From contig NW_024104311.1 in the NCBI RefSeq assembly GCF_003945595.2, forward strand, positions 682,001 to 746,000: a stretch of 64,000 nucleotides of DNA, read 5' to 3'. Shown piece by piece: positions 25,151 to 37,900 of the stretch. Source of the stretch: Pipra filicauda (Eukaryota > Chordata > Aves > Passeriformes > Pipridae). The notes under the pieces are model-generated. The model was not told where the DNA came from, did not search any database, and saw only the letters and a list, made by a program, of their open reading frames with translations. A program made the position numbers and the translations under genes. Each line of letters starts with the position of its first letter. Position 1 is the first letter of the stretch.

Positions 25151-27254
25151 ATAGCAGTATTAGTAAATATAAAATAAAATTAAAATGATAGGACTATTCA
25201 TGTTAAACTGCTGAGCCTCTCTAGAGGTTCAGAAATGTGCCTGAAAAAGAAGGGAGCTGTCAGCCATGGTTTTTGATGTCACCAATATTACAGTGCTCTA
25301 TGTAAACTACACTTTTATGAGGATTTCCTTGCACTAGAATTGGATGCTTCTTGAGGTACATGTGGATGAAATCACAGCTTCCATCCACCAGTGTCTTCTT
25401 TAAAATGTCTCAACAGGGCAGAATACTCCTAAGCAAGTGTGTTAGACGACTAGATGGCTACCTTATGTTCAAAGACAAGTGCTGTGCTTATACAACCATA
25501 TCTTCTTGTTCAGCTTTGATGCATTTATCTGGGCAGATGCCCTTAGCTGAGCTCTTGAACACAGCTCTAACCAGTAAACATGAATTTTACCCAAAGGAGA
25601 AAACAGAAATTTTTGGTGTGCCTGTGACAGCTGTGGACTCCTCAGTTTACACCTGTCCCTGACTGCTACTCTGTGCTTGTTCAGAGCAGATCTGTGCTGC
25701 AAACACCTTGACTTGCCATTGCAATGGTACCCAAGCCATGAGTGCAGTATTGCTAATTTAGCTGTCTTGTTACATAAGCTTTACAAACTCAGTATGTGGA
25801 GTTATCAGACCTGGTTGTGTCTAAAACCCAGGTTTCCATGGATACCTCTTTATTATACTGCATCCAGCAGATATCCCCAGGTGTGCATACAGCATGCCCT
25901 TACTGTTGGCCAGGGTCTGCATTACACAGTGAGACTGCTTTGCTGTTGGAACAGTATATAGTAGTGCTGGCTTATCCAAAATAAATACATAGGGAGACAA
26001 AAGATACTATTTATTGCTACTCATTAACAGAATGAGCCCCCAAAACACTGCAGTTTTCCATTGTCAATTGTGTAAGATTTTGCATTGCCAGTTAACCTTT
26101 TAATTTTATTCTTCCCTAAAAAGAAAGGATCAGGAGGATGAGGGAAAAATTCTCTTTTATCTCAGGCTTTCCTCCAAAGCAATGTTACCATATAATATAA
26201 ATACCTTGGATACTAAGGCATAGAGATTTGGGCATAGAGAAGATATAAAAAAGATTTAGATGTGCCTATGTGAAGCTACAATTCTGAAAATTACTCTTTC
26301 CTTGCCCCTAAATTTGGAAGATTCAATAGGATTATAGCTTTATTAATTCCAAGGCACTACCTATACACAGGCAGATGTACATGTGTGTGCCTACAAACAC
26401 AGATATATATATATATGTATAAAGAGATACATGTGCAAAGACTTTACAAACTTGAACAGCATCATATTTGGTTCAAAAGGAATGGGAATGGAAAGTGAGA
26501 GTCCCTTCCACTCCACCTTCAGTGTGGATTCTCACAGCATTCCCTAGCATGGCTTCTTGCACCAAACACCAAAGAATAGTTTTCTTGAGAAACTCCTGTA
26601 TTTGACACAAACACTTTAGGTTAGTTGGAATTTGTGTATTCTATGTGAAATATATGCTTATTTAAAAGCAAAGTTTTGTCCTGTCATTTTCCATTTTTAA
26701 AATGTAAAATACACCAGGCCTATGTGAGATGGCAAGATGATGACAGTCTAATAAGACAATGTATAGTCAGAGAGGAGAGAGGAGAGTTAAAGATCTCTGT
26801 GTTTGACCCCATGCCGAGCTCTAACATTTTGTTTCTTTCTTTAATCTTTGCTTGGTGTCTCACTTGTTATTGTAACTTTACAGAATTATTCTCTCTCTTT
26901 CCTTTCTTTATGCCATTGCTGCATATAAATACAAAAAGCACAGCAGTAAGCATTAAAAACAGCGAGATCAGAATGACTTCAGTTGGCTTACAGCAGGGAT
27001 GAATTTTCTCCTTTGCCATAAGCTGAGCAAAGGAGAGAGAAGATGAGAGGAATGGATTTCTTTAATCAGATGCAGACTTCTCACATTCTTGGAGTTTTAA
27101 AACCATCAAGGCCATACTATTTTATCTGTCCGCTCTTCCTTATTGTTCTTTGCTCTCATGACCAATGCTTTGGTTTTCTTGAGACATACTTTATGTCACA
27201 TTGAAATGATGGAGAGATGGTTTTGTTGGTGCAATTCATTGACTAGGAAATTAC
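25151..27254. other. Intergenic, nothing recognised
   Basis: About 2.1 kb of unique sequence. A short (TA)n run lies at about 26,403-26,417. The 103-codon frame at 25,351-25,662 has no recognisable domain. Confidence 0.5.
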
Positions 27255-27388
27255 AGATCACAGAGCATTCTGAGGTGGAAGGGACCTATAAGAATTGAGC
27301 CCAACTCTTCAGTGAATGGCCTCTACAGGGATCAAACCCACAACGTTGGGATTATTAGAACCATGCTCTAACCAACTGAGCTAATCTC
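27255..27388 (-). mobile_element. TguSINE1-like SINE (tRNA-Ile head, CR1 tail)
   Basis: On the minus strand a tRNA-Ile(AAT)-like head reads TTAGCTCAGTTGGTTAGAGC, then CATGGTTCTAATAATCCC with the anticodon loop CTAATAA kept, then GTGGGTTTGATCCCTGTAGAGGCC. It is followed by TTCACTGAAGAGTTGGGCTC and a CR1-like tail (GGTCCCTTCCACCTCAGAAT then GCTCTGTGATCTGT). This head-body-tail order is that of TguSINE1, a SINE described from the zebra finch genome and thought to be mobilised by CR1. The lost G/C pairs in the tRNA arms and the fused tail show it is a retroposon, not a functional tRNA gene. Confidence 0.85.
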
Positions 27389-28479
27389 TGATTAATACTC
27401 GAGGTATAGCTCTCTATGGATTTACGTGTTGCTTTGAAAAGAAGAAATGAAACTTTATAAAGATGGCACAGTAGCATTATAAACCTACCTCACAGCAGTA
27501 GTTTCCCAACTTAAAGCAAACAACGGCAGCGAATTAGGCCCTGAAGTTTAATGACCCGAGTAGGCAAGGGAGAGCAAGCGCTCTTTGTATGCAAGACAGG
27601 AACTGGTTGCCTTGACAGTCAGTGAAAGTCAGATCAAAAGGTTGGTTGAAAACCCTGGCTTTTAGAAGCAAAGATGGGAAACAACATCTTTCTTTTCTAG
27701 CTCTGGGGTTGGGAGATAGAGGAAACAATAGCTATTGTACAGACAGAGTTATTTGAATTCTCCCTGCTACCTCTGTGCACCTGATCAAACAGCTGGTGGT
27801 TGAAAGGTTGATGCACTGTCAGGCTTCCTGCATGATACGAGCATGATAAAAATTGTTGCAGCTGAAACATCTGAAAGTAAAAAACTTAGAAGAAAACAGA
27901 TCCCAGGAAGGAAAAGTGAGGCAACACAAAAGAGTCCTAACCCTGGGACCTTGTCATTCAGGCATGCACAGGCTTCAGAGGAAGCCCAAGGGGAGGAGAG
28001 AAAATGTCTTTTCTCCAAATATGCCTTGGATGGGCTGCAGAAAAGCACTAAAGAAGACATCCTTCCAACCCCACCTTTTCTTTAATATAATATTATCCCA
28101 CTACACTAGAACATAAAACCCATATACCCCTTTCTTATTAGCAACCCCCTCTCAGTCCAGGATCATAATCTCCTACCTGCTACTCTGGAATTCCTAACAT
28201 ACCTCAACCTCCCCCTCTTGCTTCACCAGTGGGATCCCTTATCTCACCTGTCTCCGCCCTTATTTTTCCCACATCAATCCATGTTTCCTACTTTTTCTGC
28301 CTCATACCTTCTGCAGCCAGACCCAGGAGCAGCTGCAATGTCAGTGCCCTCCTGCCACAGAAGCAGGGTGGAGAACAGGGGTCTGTCAGCTGCTGGCCTG
28401 CGTGCAGGGGCTCACCAAGCAACTCAGACACCCAGCACAGGAGCTGCCACCAAAGCAGTACACTAAACCTTAGCACCCC
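27389..28479. other. Intergenic, nothing recognised
   Basis: About 1.1 kb of unique sequence without coding or repeat signal. The overlapping frames on both strands at 27,785-28,116 are not recognisable. Confidence 0.5.
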
Positions 28480-28618
28480 ATGAACCAGCACTGGAGATAT
28501 TAAAAACCTGACTGGACAGGGTCCTGGGAAACCTGCTGTAGGTTACCCTTGCAGCTGACCCTGGGCTTGGACTGGATGATCTTCTGAGGTACCTTCCCAA
28601 CTCAACTTTTCTGTGAAT
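28480..28618 (+). mobile_element. CR1 LINE 3' end, short
   Basis: About 140 bp: 'GCACTGGAGATATTAAAAACCTGACTGGACAGGGTCCTGGG', then 'GACCCTGGGCTTGGACTGGATGATCTTCTGAGG' and a worn 3' end 'CCCAACTCAACTTTTCTGTGAA'. Typical CR1 3' UTR in plus orientation, strongly 5'-truncated. Confidence 0.85.
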
Positions 28619-31600
28619 ATGTAAGCACTGAGCTCTGTTGTGAGAGAGGCAAGAGGAGTTAAGAAACTTAAGCTGAGAGTTGTAGAGGTAGAGTTTGAAC
28701 TGCGTCACTGATTGTCAAACCTGTTTTTTAACCACTTGAGCATATTTGGTGCCTAAATGAAGCCTCTCTGCAGACCTTGCTCTCTTTTTCCTTTGAGAAA
28801 AGGCAGATAGGAGAAAATATTACTTTCCCTGATGCACTTAGCCAAGGACAGCCCCCAGCAACCATTTTGCACCTGGGCAGCAGGAGAAATTGTGTAAACT
28901 GATGGAAAGATGGGAAATGATGGGGACATGCATGAGGACAGGTGAAAAACTGGAAGCAAAATTCCAGTTCCGCCAGCACATGCAATTCTGACAGCTTTAG
29001 ACAGTAAAATATAAGTCAATACTGCATTTCCAGGGCAGCATGGTAAAGCCATACTGCTGTCTGTGTTCATTAGGAAAATTAGCCCCTGAACATGCCTGCT
29101 ATGAAAAATATATCCATTGTAAAGTGCAAAGGAGCAATTTATTTTAGTAAAAGAGCTGGCAGTTCTATCTGAGGGATGGTATATTCACATCCCCATTATA
29201 ATCTACTCTAGGTAAAATAGATCAAATTACTGCATTTTTACTGGGAATATTGTCAAGACAACTTTTAGTGCAGCTATTTTGAGAAATTTGTAATACTATG
29301 CAATTAAAAAAGACATGATTTAATATACTTCCACATTGTATCCACTTCCTTAGCTTTATCCACTTTATCCACTTTTCAACTTTATAGCAATTTCAGTGTT
29401 GACAGCCATTCTGATTGTGTTAGTAGCAATGTGAAATACAGAGTGTGATCACTGCTAGTTCCTGTCACCACTGGGGTGGGCTGTACTCTGCATTTGTGGG
29501 GATCAGAAGCTGATGGAGACCCATGGCATGGCCAGCATCCATTGGGCTGAGCTGGACCACCTCAGGCTATTACCATCTACAGGGCCTGCCTACCAGTTTA
29601 TGTTGTTCTTTTCCTTCTGGTTTTGTTTTGATTTTTCAATCACTATGTTGGAGAGAGCATTAGAACACTTGAAAATTGTTCTTTGACTGGGGCCAAAAAA
29701 GAAGAGCCTTACTTTGCAGCAACAGTGAGAGGATATGCTTATCATGATGTTTTGGGGATGTTGAAGGGGCTTTGAATGACATAAGGAGTTTTAAACACAT
29801 CTAATGGGAATTATATAGGATAAGCATGTTGGAGATATTAAAACATTGTGACTATATTAGGCTGGATTAGATGCAATCTTTTATGGATGCATACTAATAA
29901 ACTGCTGTTTGCCATAGAAGCCTCACCCTACTTGCAGTCACGCTACTGGCAGCATCTCCAGCCCTGAGAGCTCAGTCATCAGGAAGGTGATGGAAATAAC
30001 TGACAGCCTGGCTCAGACACTCATTGCTATTAGATCTGATCCTTTAATTTTGCTCTTACATTTTCTCTCACACAGTTTGGCAATTAAGCCGCTGTCCTGC
30101 TGAGCCAAGTACAAGCCAAGGCATAAACTATGGCAATGTAAGGTGCTGCTGAGCTGTATAACTGCCTCACACCAGGGACCGGGCTGAGAGCACTGTTTTC
30201 ACGAATAGAAATAGTCCCCCTAATCCCAATACTTCTCTGTCTTTAACAAATTGTATCTGCGATTCTTTGGACAAAGGGAGAGATGTTCTTTGTGTTTCGT
30301 AGCCCAGAGACAGATATAGTAGGAAAAAGAAGAGCTCTCTATCACTGATGTGGGGGAAAAAGGCGATCAAATGCAGGTTGTATAATGTGTGTTTCCTCAC
30401 ACATCTGTAGGCCAAAATTCATTTCTAATGTGGGACTGTGTCTAGTGGATGAATACATTGCTCTTCTATATGAATGCTGGGAAGTCGTGTGTGGGACCTG
30501 ATGCTGCATTTACCTGGCTCTGGAAAGCTCAAGTGAGTTTATGGCATGCCCAGCCTGCACACCGCACATGCCAGCAGGTCTGCTCCTGAGTCTAGCAGAT
30601 CCAGACACCTGGCAGAGTTTTCTCTTTGCAAAACAGGAACATCCAGCTTAAGCTTTCTCTTCCTCATTTTACCACTTTGTACTATCTGGCTCCTGATCTC
30701 TTCCAAATTGGATTATCCTCTTATTCTTTCCAGTACACCTGAAATCAATGAGGTCAATGTAGTATAAGTGATGGTGAGGTTATTATAGAGAAGATTAAAG
30801 AAATGCAATGAGTTTTACATGCAACAATAAAGATCCAGTCCGAGTAACAGTTTGTAATCCAGGATACAAAAAGCATAAGGCAAAACTGATGGGGAAAATA
30901 GTACCTCAAAGTGAAGAGAGGTAACAGACAAAGGGAAGGGCCAAGATAAAGTAACAGAAGTAACAAAGATACAACAAAACAGCACACAAAGAGAAAAACT
31001 GTGTTTCTGACTAAGAGAGAAGTGTTCTAGAAACCACGAGAAAGGGAACAAAAAGAGGGAAGACAGCATGAAGCAGGGAGGATAGAAACTTTTAGGACAA
31101 GTGAACAACAGAGAAGCAAAGTTGAAAGCTGAGAATCTGGGAGGCTTTTCCAAAAAAAAAAAAAAAGTAAAACATAATAAAAGTGTGTGCTGAATTCATC
31201 CTGTTCAGGCTCATTTTCTCAGCAGCATTGATTGCTGCAGAAACCAGCAATGGAGGAGCTCTCAAGGTCATCTCATCTGAGAGCCTACAGAGCAGAGAGC
31301 TTCTCAGAGCCAATAGTGTCTTTCATTTGCTTCCCCCACTTTAATAATGACTAAATATAAACTGAGCTGTTGGCAATATGAGTTATGTTCTCTGTGAGCA
31401 GTAAAAGCCTGTGGTTTATCCTGACAATAAGGGGGACAGTGTGGAGGTGAGGGAGCTTGTAAATTACAGTGAGTATATTAGCAAGGACAGAAGCTACAAT
31501 GATGGCCTGTTTCTACAGAAGTGATTCTTGTTTGTCTGTCCTTCCACAGTTCATCAAGAAGACAGGCCCCAAGGAGGCCTGCAAATAAACCTGGGTTTCC

Positions 31601-31793
31601 TGTAGAGCCATGTCCTCTAATGTCAGACCAGAACAATTCCTCCATTTTTTGCTCTTTAGTTCTCTTTAACTGTGGGCTGCACAGGTAGAAACATGCATAG
31701 CTCTGTATGGTATTATGTTGAATATACACTGGGATACCTCGGACATTCTGGCCCTGCTGCAGGTATTTTATTACAGCAGTCTGAGAAACACTC
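28619..31793. other. Intergenic, nothing recognised
   Basis: About 3.2 kb of unique sequence without recognisable genes. A15 tract at about 31,154-31,168. Confidence 0.5.
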
Positions 31794-31969
31794 ATATAAA
31801 ATAAAATAAAATAAAATAAAATATAATATAATATAATATAATATAATATAATATAATATAATATAATATAATAAATATAATAAATATAATATAATATAAT
31901 ATAATATAATATAATATAATATAATATAATATAATATAATATAATATAATATAATATAATATAAAATAT
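31794..31969. repeat. Compound pentanucleotide microsatellite (ATAAA)n-(ATAAT)n
   Basis: About 5-6 units of ATAAA lead directly into about 28 units of ATAAT, with two one-unit interruptions (AATAAAT) near 31,871-31,886, then a final ATAAAAT. The total is about 175 bp with no G or C. The long minus-strand frames over it (repeated I-L-Y-Y-I) are an artefact, because the reverse complement of the 5-mer has no stop in some frames. Confidence 0.98.
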
Positions 31970-34900
31970 ACAACTCTGCTTTCGTCGTGTATTACCCTGC
32001 ATGAAGAGTTAGACAACAGGAACCTTAGGAGATCATTAGACCAAAGAGCAAGTGTTCTTGCCTGAGAGGAGAAATAAAACTTGTAACAATCCAGTGACTT
32101 TAATGCAACTTTGTTGAGAACGGGATAGGAGCAATTTACTCTGAACCCAATGGGAATGACATGTCACAGCTGAACCCTGTGTAGGATCTACAGCCCAAGC
32201 CATCTCACTGTGCTGAGCTCTCAGTATGAATAACAGTGCTAAGCTTTGGAGGTTGTTTTCTTAGTCATCCTCTAAGTGACTGCCCTGAAATGCATTTGAG
32301 AAGTTTCTGAAGTAAGGTAGAAATAGATCTAACCACGGTTTAGATTTTTTTCTTCTAAAAGTAGGCACATAATTGCATGTTCTGTGCTTCCTGTTTCCTT
32401 GAGCAATAGAAATTTCTGGATCAAAGTATGGCATTTAGCCATGTAGTTCACTAGATGCAGTACATCCAACATTGCCTAACAAGACTGATCTTTTGTATGG
32501 CAACATTGCTAAATATAACTCAGCTTCTGTTGGTCTCCACAGGACAACACAAGTAGCTCAATAAGAGCTGGATATCAAAAAAAACCAAAGAGGCAGAGAA
32601 AGCAGACCTGACAAGAGAGCATATCTCTCTCCAGGCCTATCCCCAAAAGGGAAGAGAGTGGGACACCCTGTGAGAGTATGTCAAGATACAGAAGCCAAAC
32701 CACACACTCATTGCAGGTGTTTTTGCAGCTCAATTTTTAACAACCCCCGGGAGGGTGGCATCCCCATGTCAACCTCTCTGTCCCAGGAGAGGGGCAGAGG
32801 ATGGCAGGAGATGACCCCTCTGCTCAGGGGTGGCTACACTGCCTGCAGCCCTTCCCCCTGGGCTGCAGGTGCTGACACATGTCCAGTGCCCCCGTGGAGA
32901 GAGAGGGAAAGGGGCCAGCATCCATCTGGATCAGTGGAGTCAACCTCCAGCACGGACGTCTGCGCCTGAGCTGCTCAGGCCGGGCTCTCCTTGCAGCCTG
33001 CAGACATACAGGCAATATAACTAATCAAGCTAGGCTCTCTTTCATCTCATCCTGGAATCAATGCCTAAAATTGTTCAGAAGAAGGAAACACTGGACATGT
33101 ATTTATTTCTTGAGTGACATTAAAGAGAAGTAAAAGGGTCTGGGCTCCTCTGTCCCCTATAAGGGAGTTCAGGTCAGCTGTAGGTGTGTGTATTGTGGAT
33201 GTCTCAAGATATCTGAGACAAGTGTGATGCCAAATGCTTTGCCTGCGCAGCTATAGCTTAAGGACCTCCTGATCACCACACACAGGTTTAAATCAGACAC
33301 CCTTTTTCTAGCTGGGACAGCCAAGAATTGAGCAAAGGAATGCAGAGGGCTTGGCACAGGATCCACAGGCTTAAAACAGTCCACACTAGGAATTCCTCAA
33401 AAAATGAGAGGAGAGTCTTTGGTTTTTTCTGGAGGATATGGAAATCAAAGCACAGGGATCTCTCTTCCTCTTCCTGGTTTTGCAGCAAAGTAGGAGATAG
33501 AGGGGAAAAAAAGTAGTTTATTTCTGTAGGCCACAGGTTAGTCAATACATTGAACCTGAAGCGCAGTTGACATGTAGGAGTAAACCACATGTGAAACAAA
33601 CAGTATTTGTTTGGGTACTTACTTTGTTTTCTGAGGACACAGTAAGCATCACTGAGTTTGCAATTGCCTTAGTCCTCAGCTCCCTTCTGTCTGGCTCAGA
33701 CTGTAGCTCGCTAACCCCCACATCACACACCCCCCAAGGCCTCTTCTGATTCATTATCAGGCTAGGGAGAATCTGAAATGTAGAAATTAGTCCACGGTGC
33801 ATTAAGTCAGTTTCCTACATAAAACATGGTGCATTAAGGCTTTTTACTGTGTCACTGGTTTCTAAAAGCAGCTTAACCAAATCTCAAAACCACTTCACAT
33901 ATTTTCAGTAGGAAATCATAAATCTTCCCCATCATTTTGGCAGGCCTCTTCCTTCTCTGCCCTCCCATGAAATTCAGTCTTCTAAGCTGATTTCCATAAT
34001 TCCTTTCACTGAGAATCTGTCTTGCTGCCGTCGCTGGTTTCATATATTTGACCATCCCACAGTGAAAGGGAGCAGGCAGGATGTTTTTTTCCTCCCTGCA
34101 AATATAGAGCATTTATGCCATTGTTGCAGGAGAAGCATCATGTCCTCTTGCAGCATCCTTCAGGGCCAAGGGCTCCTTGGAAGGCACGTATTGCACGTCA
34201 CATGTGATCTCCGGGGAATGAACCTGCTGGTGCTTTCCCTCACTCTTGGTCAATCCCGTTCAGTGAGTTCGCGGCATCTCCTTTGCGCCGGGGTTGACAG
34301 GGGCAGCACTGACTGTAAAACGTGAGGATCAGCTCTCTGCCCCTTTCCCTTCCTTGTCGATGGTGGGAACAGCCCGGCGCTGGGATCTGCTGGTTCTCCA
34401 CGAGATGGTGGTAGATGCAAAGCGTTGGGCTGGAGCTGCCTGTGAGCGCCCGCTGCCCTTCCTTCCCCGAGCCAGACATACTCCAAGCCGTACCCCAGCC
34501 CTGCCCTCCCCGAGCCAGCCGCTGCACATGGGACTTGTTTGGGCAAAGCAGGATTATCTGCAAAGAGCAGGCAGAGAGAGTCTGTCTCACAGCCCAGGCT
34601 GCCCAGCGCTCTGGCATAGGACTCCCTAGGGAACATCTGTCCTACAGAAAGTGCCTTCTTAATATGCATTGGCTACCTCAGGGTAGCCACCACATTACAA
34701 AAGCTGTGCAAGCAGGACAGCTCAGGTTTGAGACTTCATTATAAACCACACAGAAAGATCTGGGATTGACTTTTTCTCTGCAATGAAAACCAGTATGTTC
34801 CTTCTGTATTTGCAGTTCAATGTGGAAAAACATTAGATAATGGAAAGAAAAAGTTACCATTCTTATACCCAAACACATATTCATTCCCCTGTATGTTGGT

Positions 34901-37900
34901 GTGCTTCCTGTGGGCATGCAAGGCATGCGCTGGCCAGAGTGCCAGGGCAGATACCAGGAGATGCACTGCCACAGTCCTGGAGTGTGCTTGGCACCAGCAT
35001 GTGCTTGCTCCTGAATAGTAACTACCCCTTACAACCCTCACCCAATGGCTTATAAACTGTAATATCTCTTCCTATTCTTCAATGTAGTTCAATGTAAGAG
35101 CTTCTCCAGGTAAGAATTTGGTGTGAAATGTTTCTAAAAGAATCAGATAACCCATATCACTGCAGGGGTCCTGGGGATGGAGAGCAGGATCATATGGGAC
35201 ATCCACCCTCAGGTTCCTGCCTCCAAAGGAGGCTGAGCTTGCAGGGACAGGGTGTCACCTGCTAGTGACTGTGGCTTGCTGAGAGGACAGGTGAGTTTGA
35301 GTTCATTTGCACAGAGAAGAGTAGCTGGTACCCCAATGCTCATCACTGCAGTCTGCTCAGTGATGACATCAGAGATGACCCAAAGGCAAAGTACACAAAG
35401 GAGGGAGCCCCGCAGGACTGTGGTAGCCAAGTGCCCTGGGAGTGGATATGAGCAAGGGGAGGCTTGTGTCAGGCAACCTGTAAGACAGCATGCACACCAC
35501 CCGTGTCAGCTGGGCCCAAATTCTGGGGTTTAATCCAAGATGCTGGCTGAGCTGCTGCTGTTGTGAACAAATTAGATCTTAACCAACACCGGACAAGCCT
35601 CTCAGCTCATAGTTGCCTCCTGACTGAGATCTCTGCTGTTTGTGTGAAGCTGCTCCTTGGCTCTGCTCCTGTGCAAACTCAACAGAGTGACTTAGGTGGC
35701 AGGTGGTGTAAGAGGAACTCCTGGATTCAGAACAGAGAAGGACAGGAGGCTTGGCAGAGCACTGGGGTCTTACAGCCCTGCCGCTCACAACTGACTCGCA
35801 CAGCAGGAAGATGCAAATTTCTGCTGCCCTGGCAGGCCAGCTTGTCTGAGGGGCTACAGGGGATGCTGAAACCCCCCAAAAATGAGCCTGAACATGCAAG
35901 CTATGTGGCTGTTGCTAACACATAGTACTGGCATACTGTATGACTGAGGAACTGTGTGCTGTTGTATCTGCTTCATGAAAAGAATCGCTTCTCTTTTAAA
36001 TTAAAGCCTGCATTCTTTCCTGCAGCATCAAATCTCATGTTTCTTTTCTAATGCATTTTATAATCAAACTGTCAAAATTCTTCCAGGCAGAAGTTAGTAA
36101 TATCAGCCAGCCAGTTTGGTTATAGCAATACTGACCTCACTTGGGTGGCAGGACCGATTCTGAGCACTTTAGAAGCACATTGGTGTTGGATGATACTCAG
36201 GAGCTGCTGTTAGAAACTGATACTGAGTGAACAAAACACAGTCTTTGCTTACACGAGGAAACAAAACACTTAAGATATTCTGTACATGCCTTAGCTACTC
36301 TCTGCTTTAGCCTTCCAATTCAGTTAAACCTTTGTAACCTCATTTGTATAGCCAAGCTGTCTTGGCATATTACTGGGTTTGGCTCAAGTAACCAAACTTT
36401 ATTACACAGAAAGCAAATCTGAGATATGTGCAGCCATAAAACAGATTCACAGAAGTCACCCAGTTAAAAAAAAGACTCATCCAAACCACAACCAGTCCCA
36501 CGTTGATCCTTGAGTCTAAATTTTCTCAGAGTTCAAGGCTGAGGGAAGGAAAGATGCAAGCTACATACATAGCTGGTAGTGCAACCTAAGTTTTTGGACT
36601 GCCTAATGCATCTTGCCGTCTCAATTCTGGGTTTATTTATCATTTATACATATTTATTTTTATTATTTTTTACCTTTGCCCAATTAGCAAAAAGCTAGTT
36701 AGCAAAAAACTAATTGCCCAATTCGCAAAAAGCCAGAGCTTTGCTTGCCAGGTGTGTCTTGCAGGCTAGATTTTCTTCAAAGTTTTCAGCCAAAACAGTT
36801 CATGTGTCTAAGAGCACCTTTTTTCCTTAATGTAATCATGGCCAGGTTCAAGACAAGCAAAAGCCCACATCCCCCTCCCAATACTCCGGCAATCTTTGAA
36901 AAGCTGTGGTGCTTTTTTTTTTTATTGGAAGAGGGACTTGGAACTGGACAAAACAGTAACCTTACTGCTGAAATAGACTTTTTCTAGTCTCTCTGAAAAT
37001 TTGGCCAATTCACAGGGCTTTGGATAAAAACCAAGCCAGCTGCAGTTCACATGTGCTCATCAGAAGCCAGCTAGGGATTGCAGGCTTCGTTCTCTGGTGA
37101 GTTCACGAGCATGGGATATACTTTAGGGCCTGGAGTAGGACTTCCCTAGAACTTGCATTTTCTAACTGCTTCAGGCCAGAGCAACTCTAAATCCAGATAC
37201 TTGAAAGTATGGATTTTTAGTTGTTTTTTCAAACTGTTTGTTTCCAGGCTACATGAAGTGACTGCATTCAGAGGAGGTGAGACATGGAAGACAAGGAGAT
37301 AACTTGGAAAAGTAGACTTGGAACAGACAAAAGGAACCCCGGCAGATAGCTGGGGGGACACGAAGTATGTGAAGACTGGGGTGGAAATCAAAGGATGAGG
37401 AGGAGACTGAAGCACAGCAAAGAACGAAGGCAACTAGGAAGTGGCATATGGGGAAAGGATGTGAAGGAATTCATTTTAGCCTCTCTTTGCACATTATTCT
37501 GAGCTCACTTAAGAGCACTTGAGCTCACTCAGAAGGCCTTCCCTTTCCTTCTGACACTGTCATGGTGAACGTTATAAAAAAAGCACCAAAACTTCACAAA
37601 ATAAAGTATTTGTTGATCACCCCTAAAATGCAAGGAACAGCATTGCCATCATATTACAAACAGAAAACCAGAGCCTGGAACTATTTCCTGATTATTCAAT
37701 CCAAGAAGTACATTTGTTGTACCAGGAGACTGCTGTATAGTGGTGTATGTATGTTCTTTATATGTTCCTGTTGCCTTCTACAGCAGCTGCAAGTCCTAAA
37801 TTCTTCTGTAAGCTATGCTTTATTTAGGTCAGGCATCTAAGGAATAAGGGATGCAAAACTTCACCTCCATGCATGTGGAAGGATTTGGCCTGAGCTGAGG

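Noticed and set aside
27310..27388. Functional tRNA-Ile gene on the minus strand
   Set aside because: Arms carry several substitutions and a CR1-type tail follows without an RNA polymerase III T-run terminator; it is the head of a SINE.
31478..32016. Minus-strand frames of 174, 86 and 74 codons rich in I-L-Y-Y
   Set aside because: They are the translation of the A/T pentanucleotide microsatellite, not a protein.
33542..33802. Cys-containing minus frame considered as a beta-defensin
   Set aside because: It lacks the six-Cys spacing of defensins and a hydrophobic leader.
35209..35430. Minus-strand frame with a signal-peptide-like start (L-L-C-V-L-C-L-W-V)
   Set aside because: The first codon is TTG, not ATG, the Cys pattern is not that of a defensin, and no splice partners were found.
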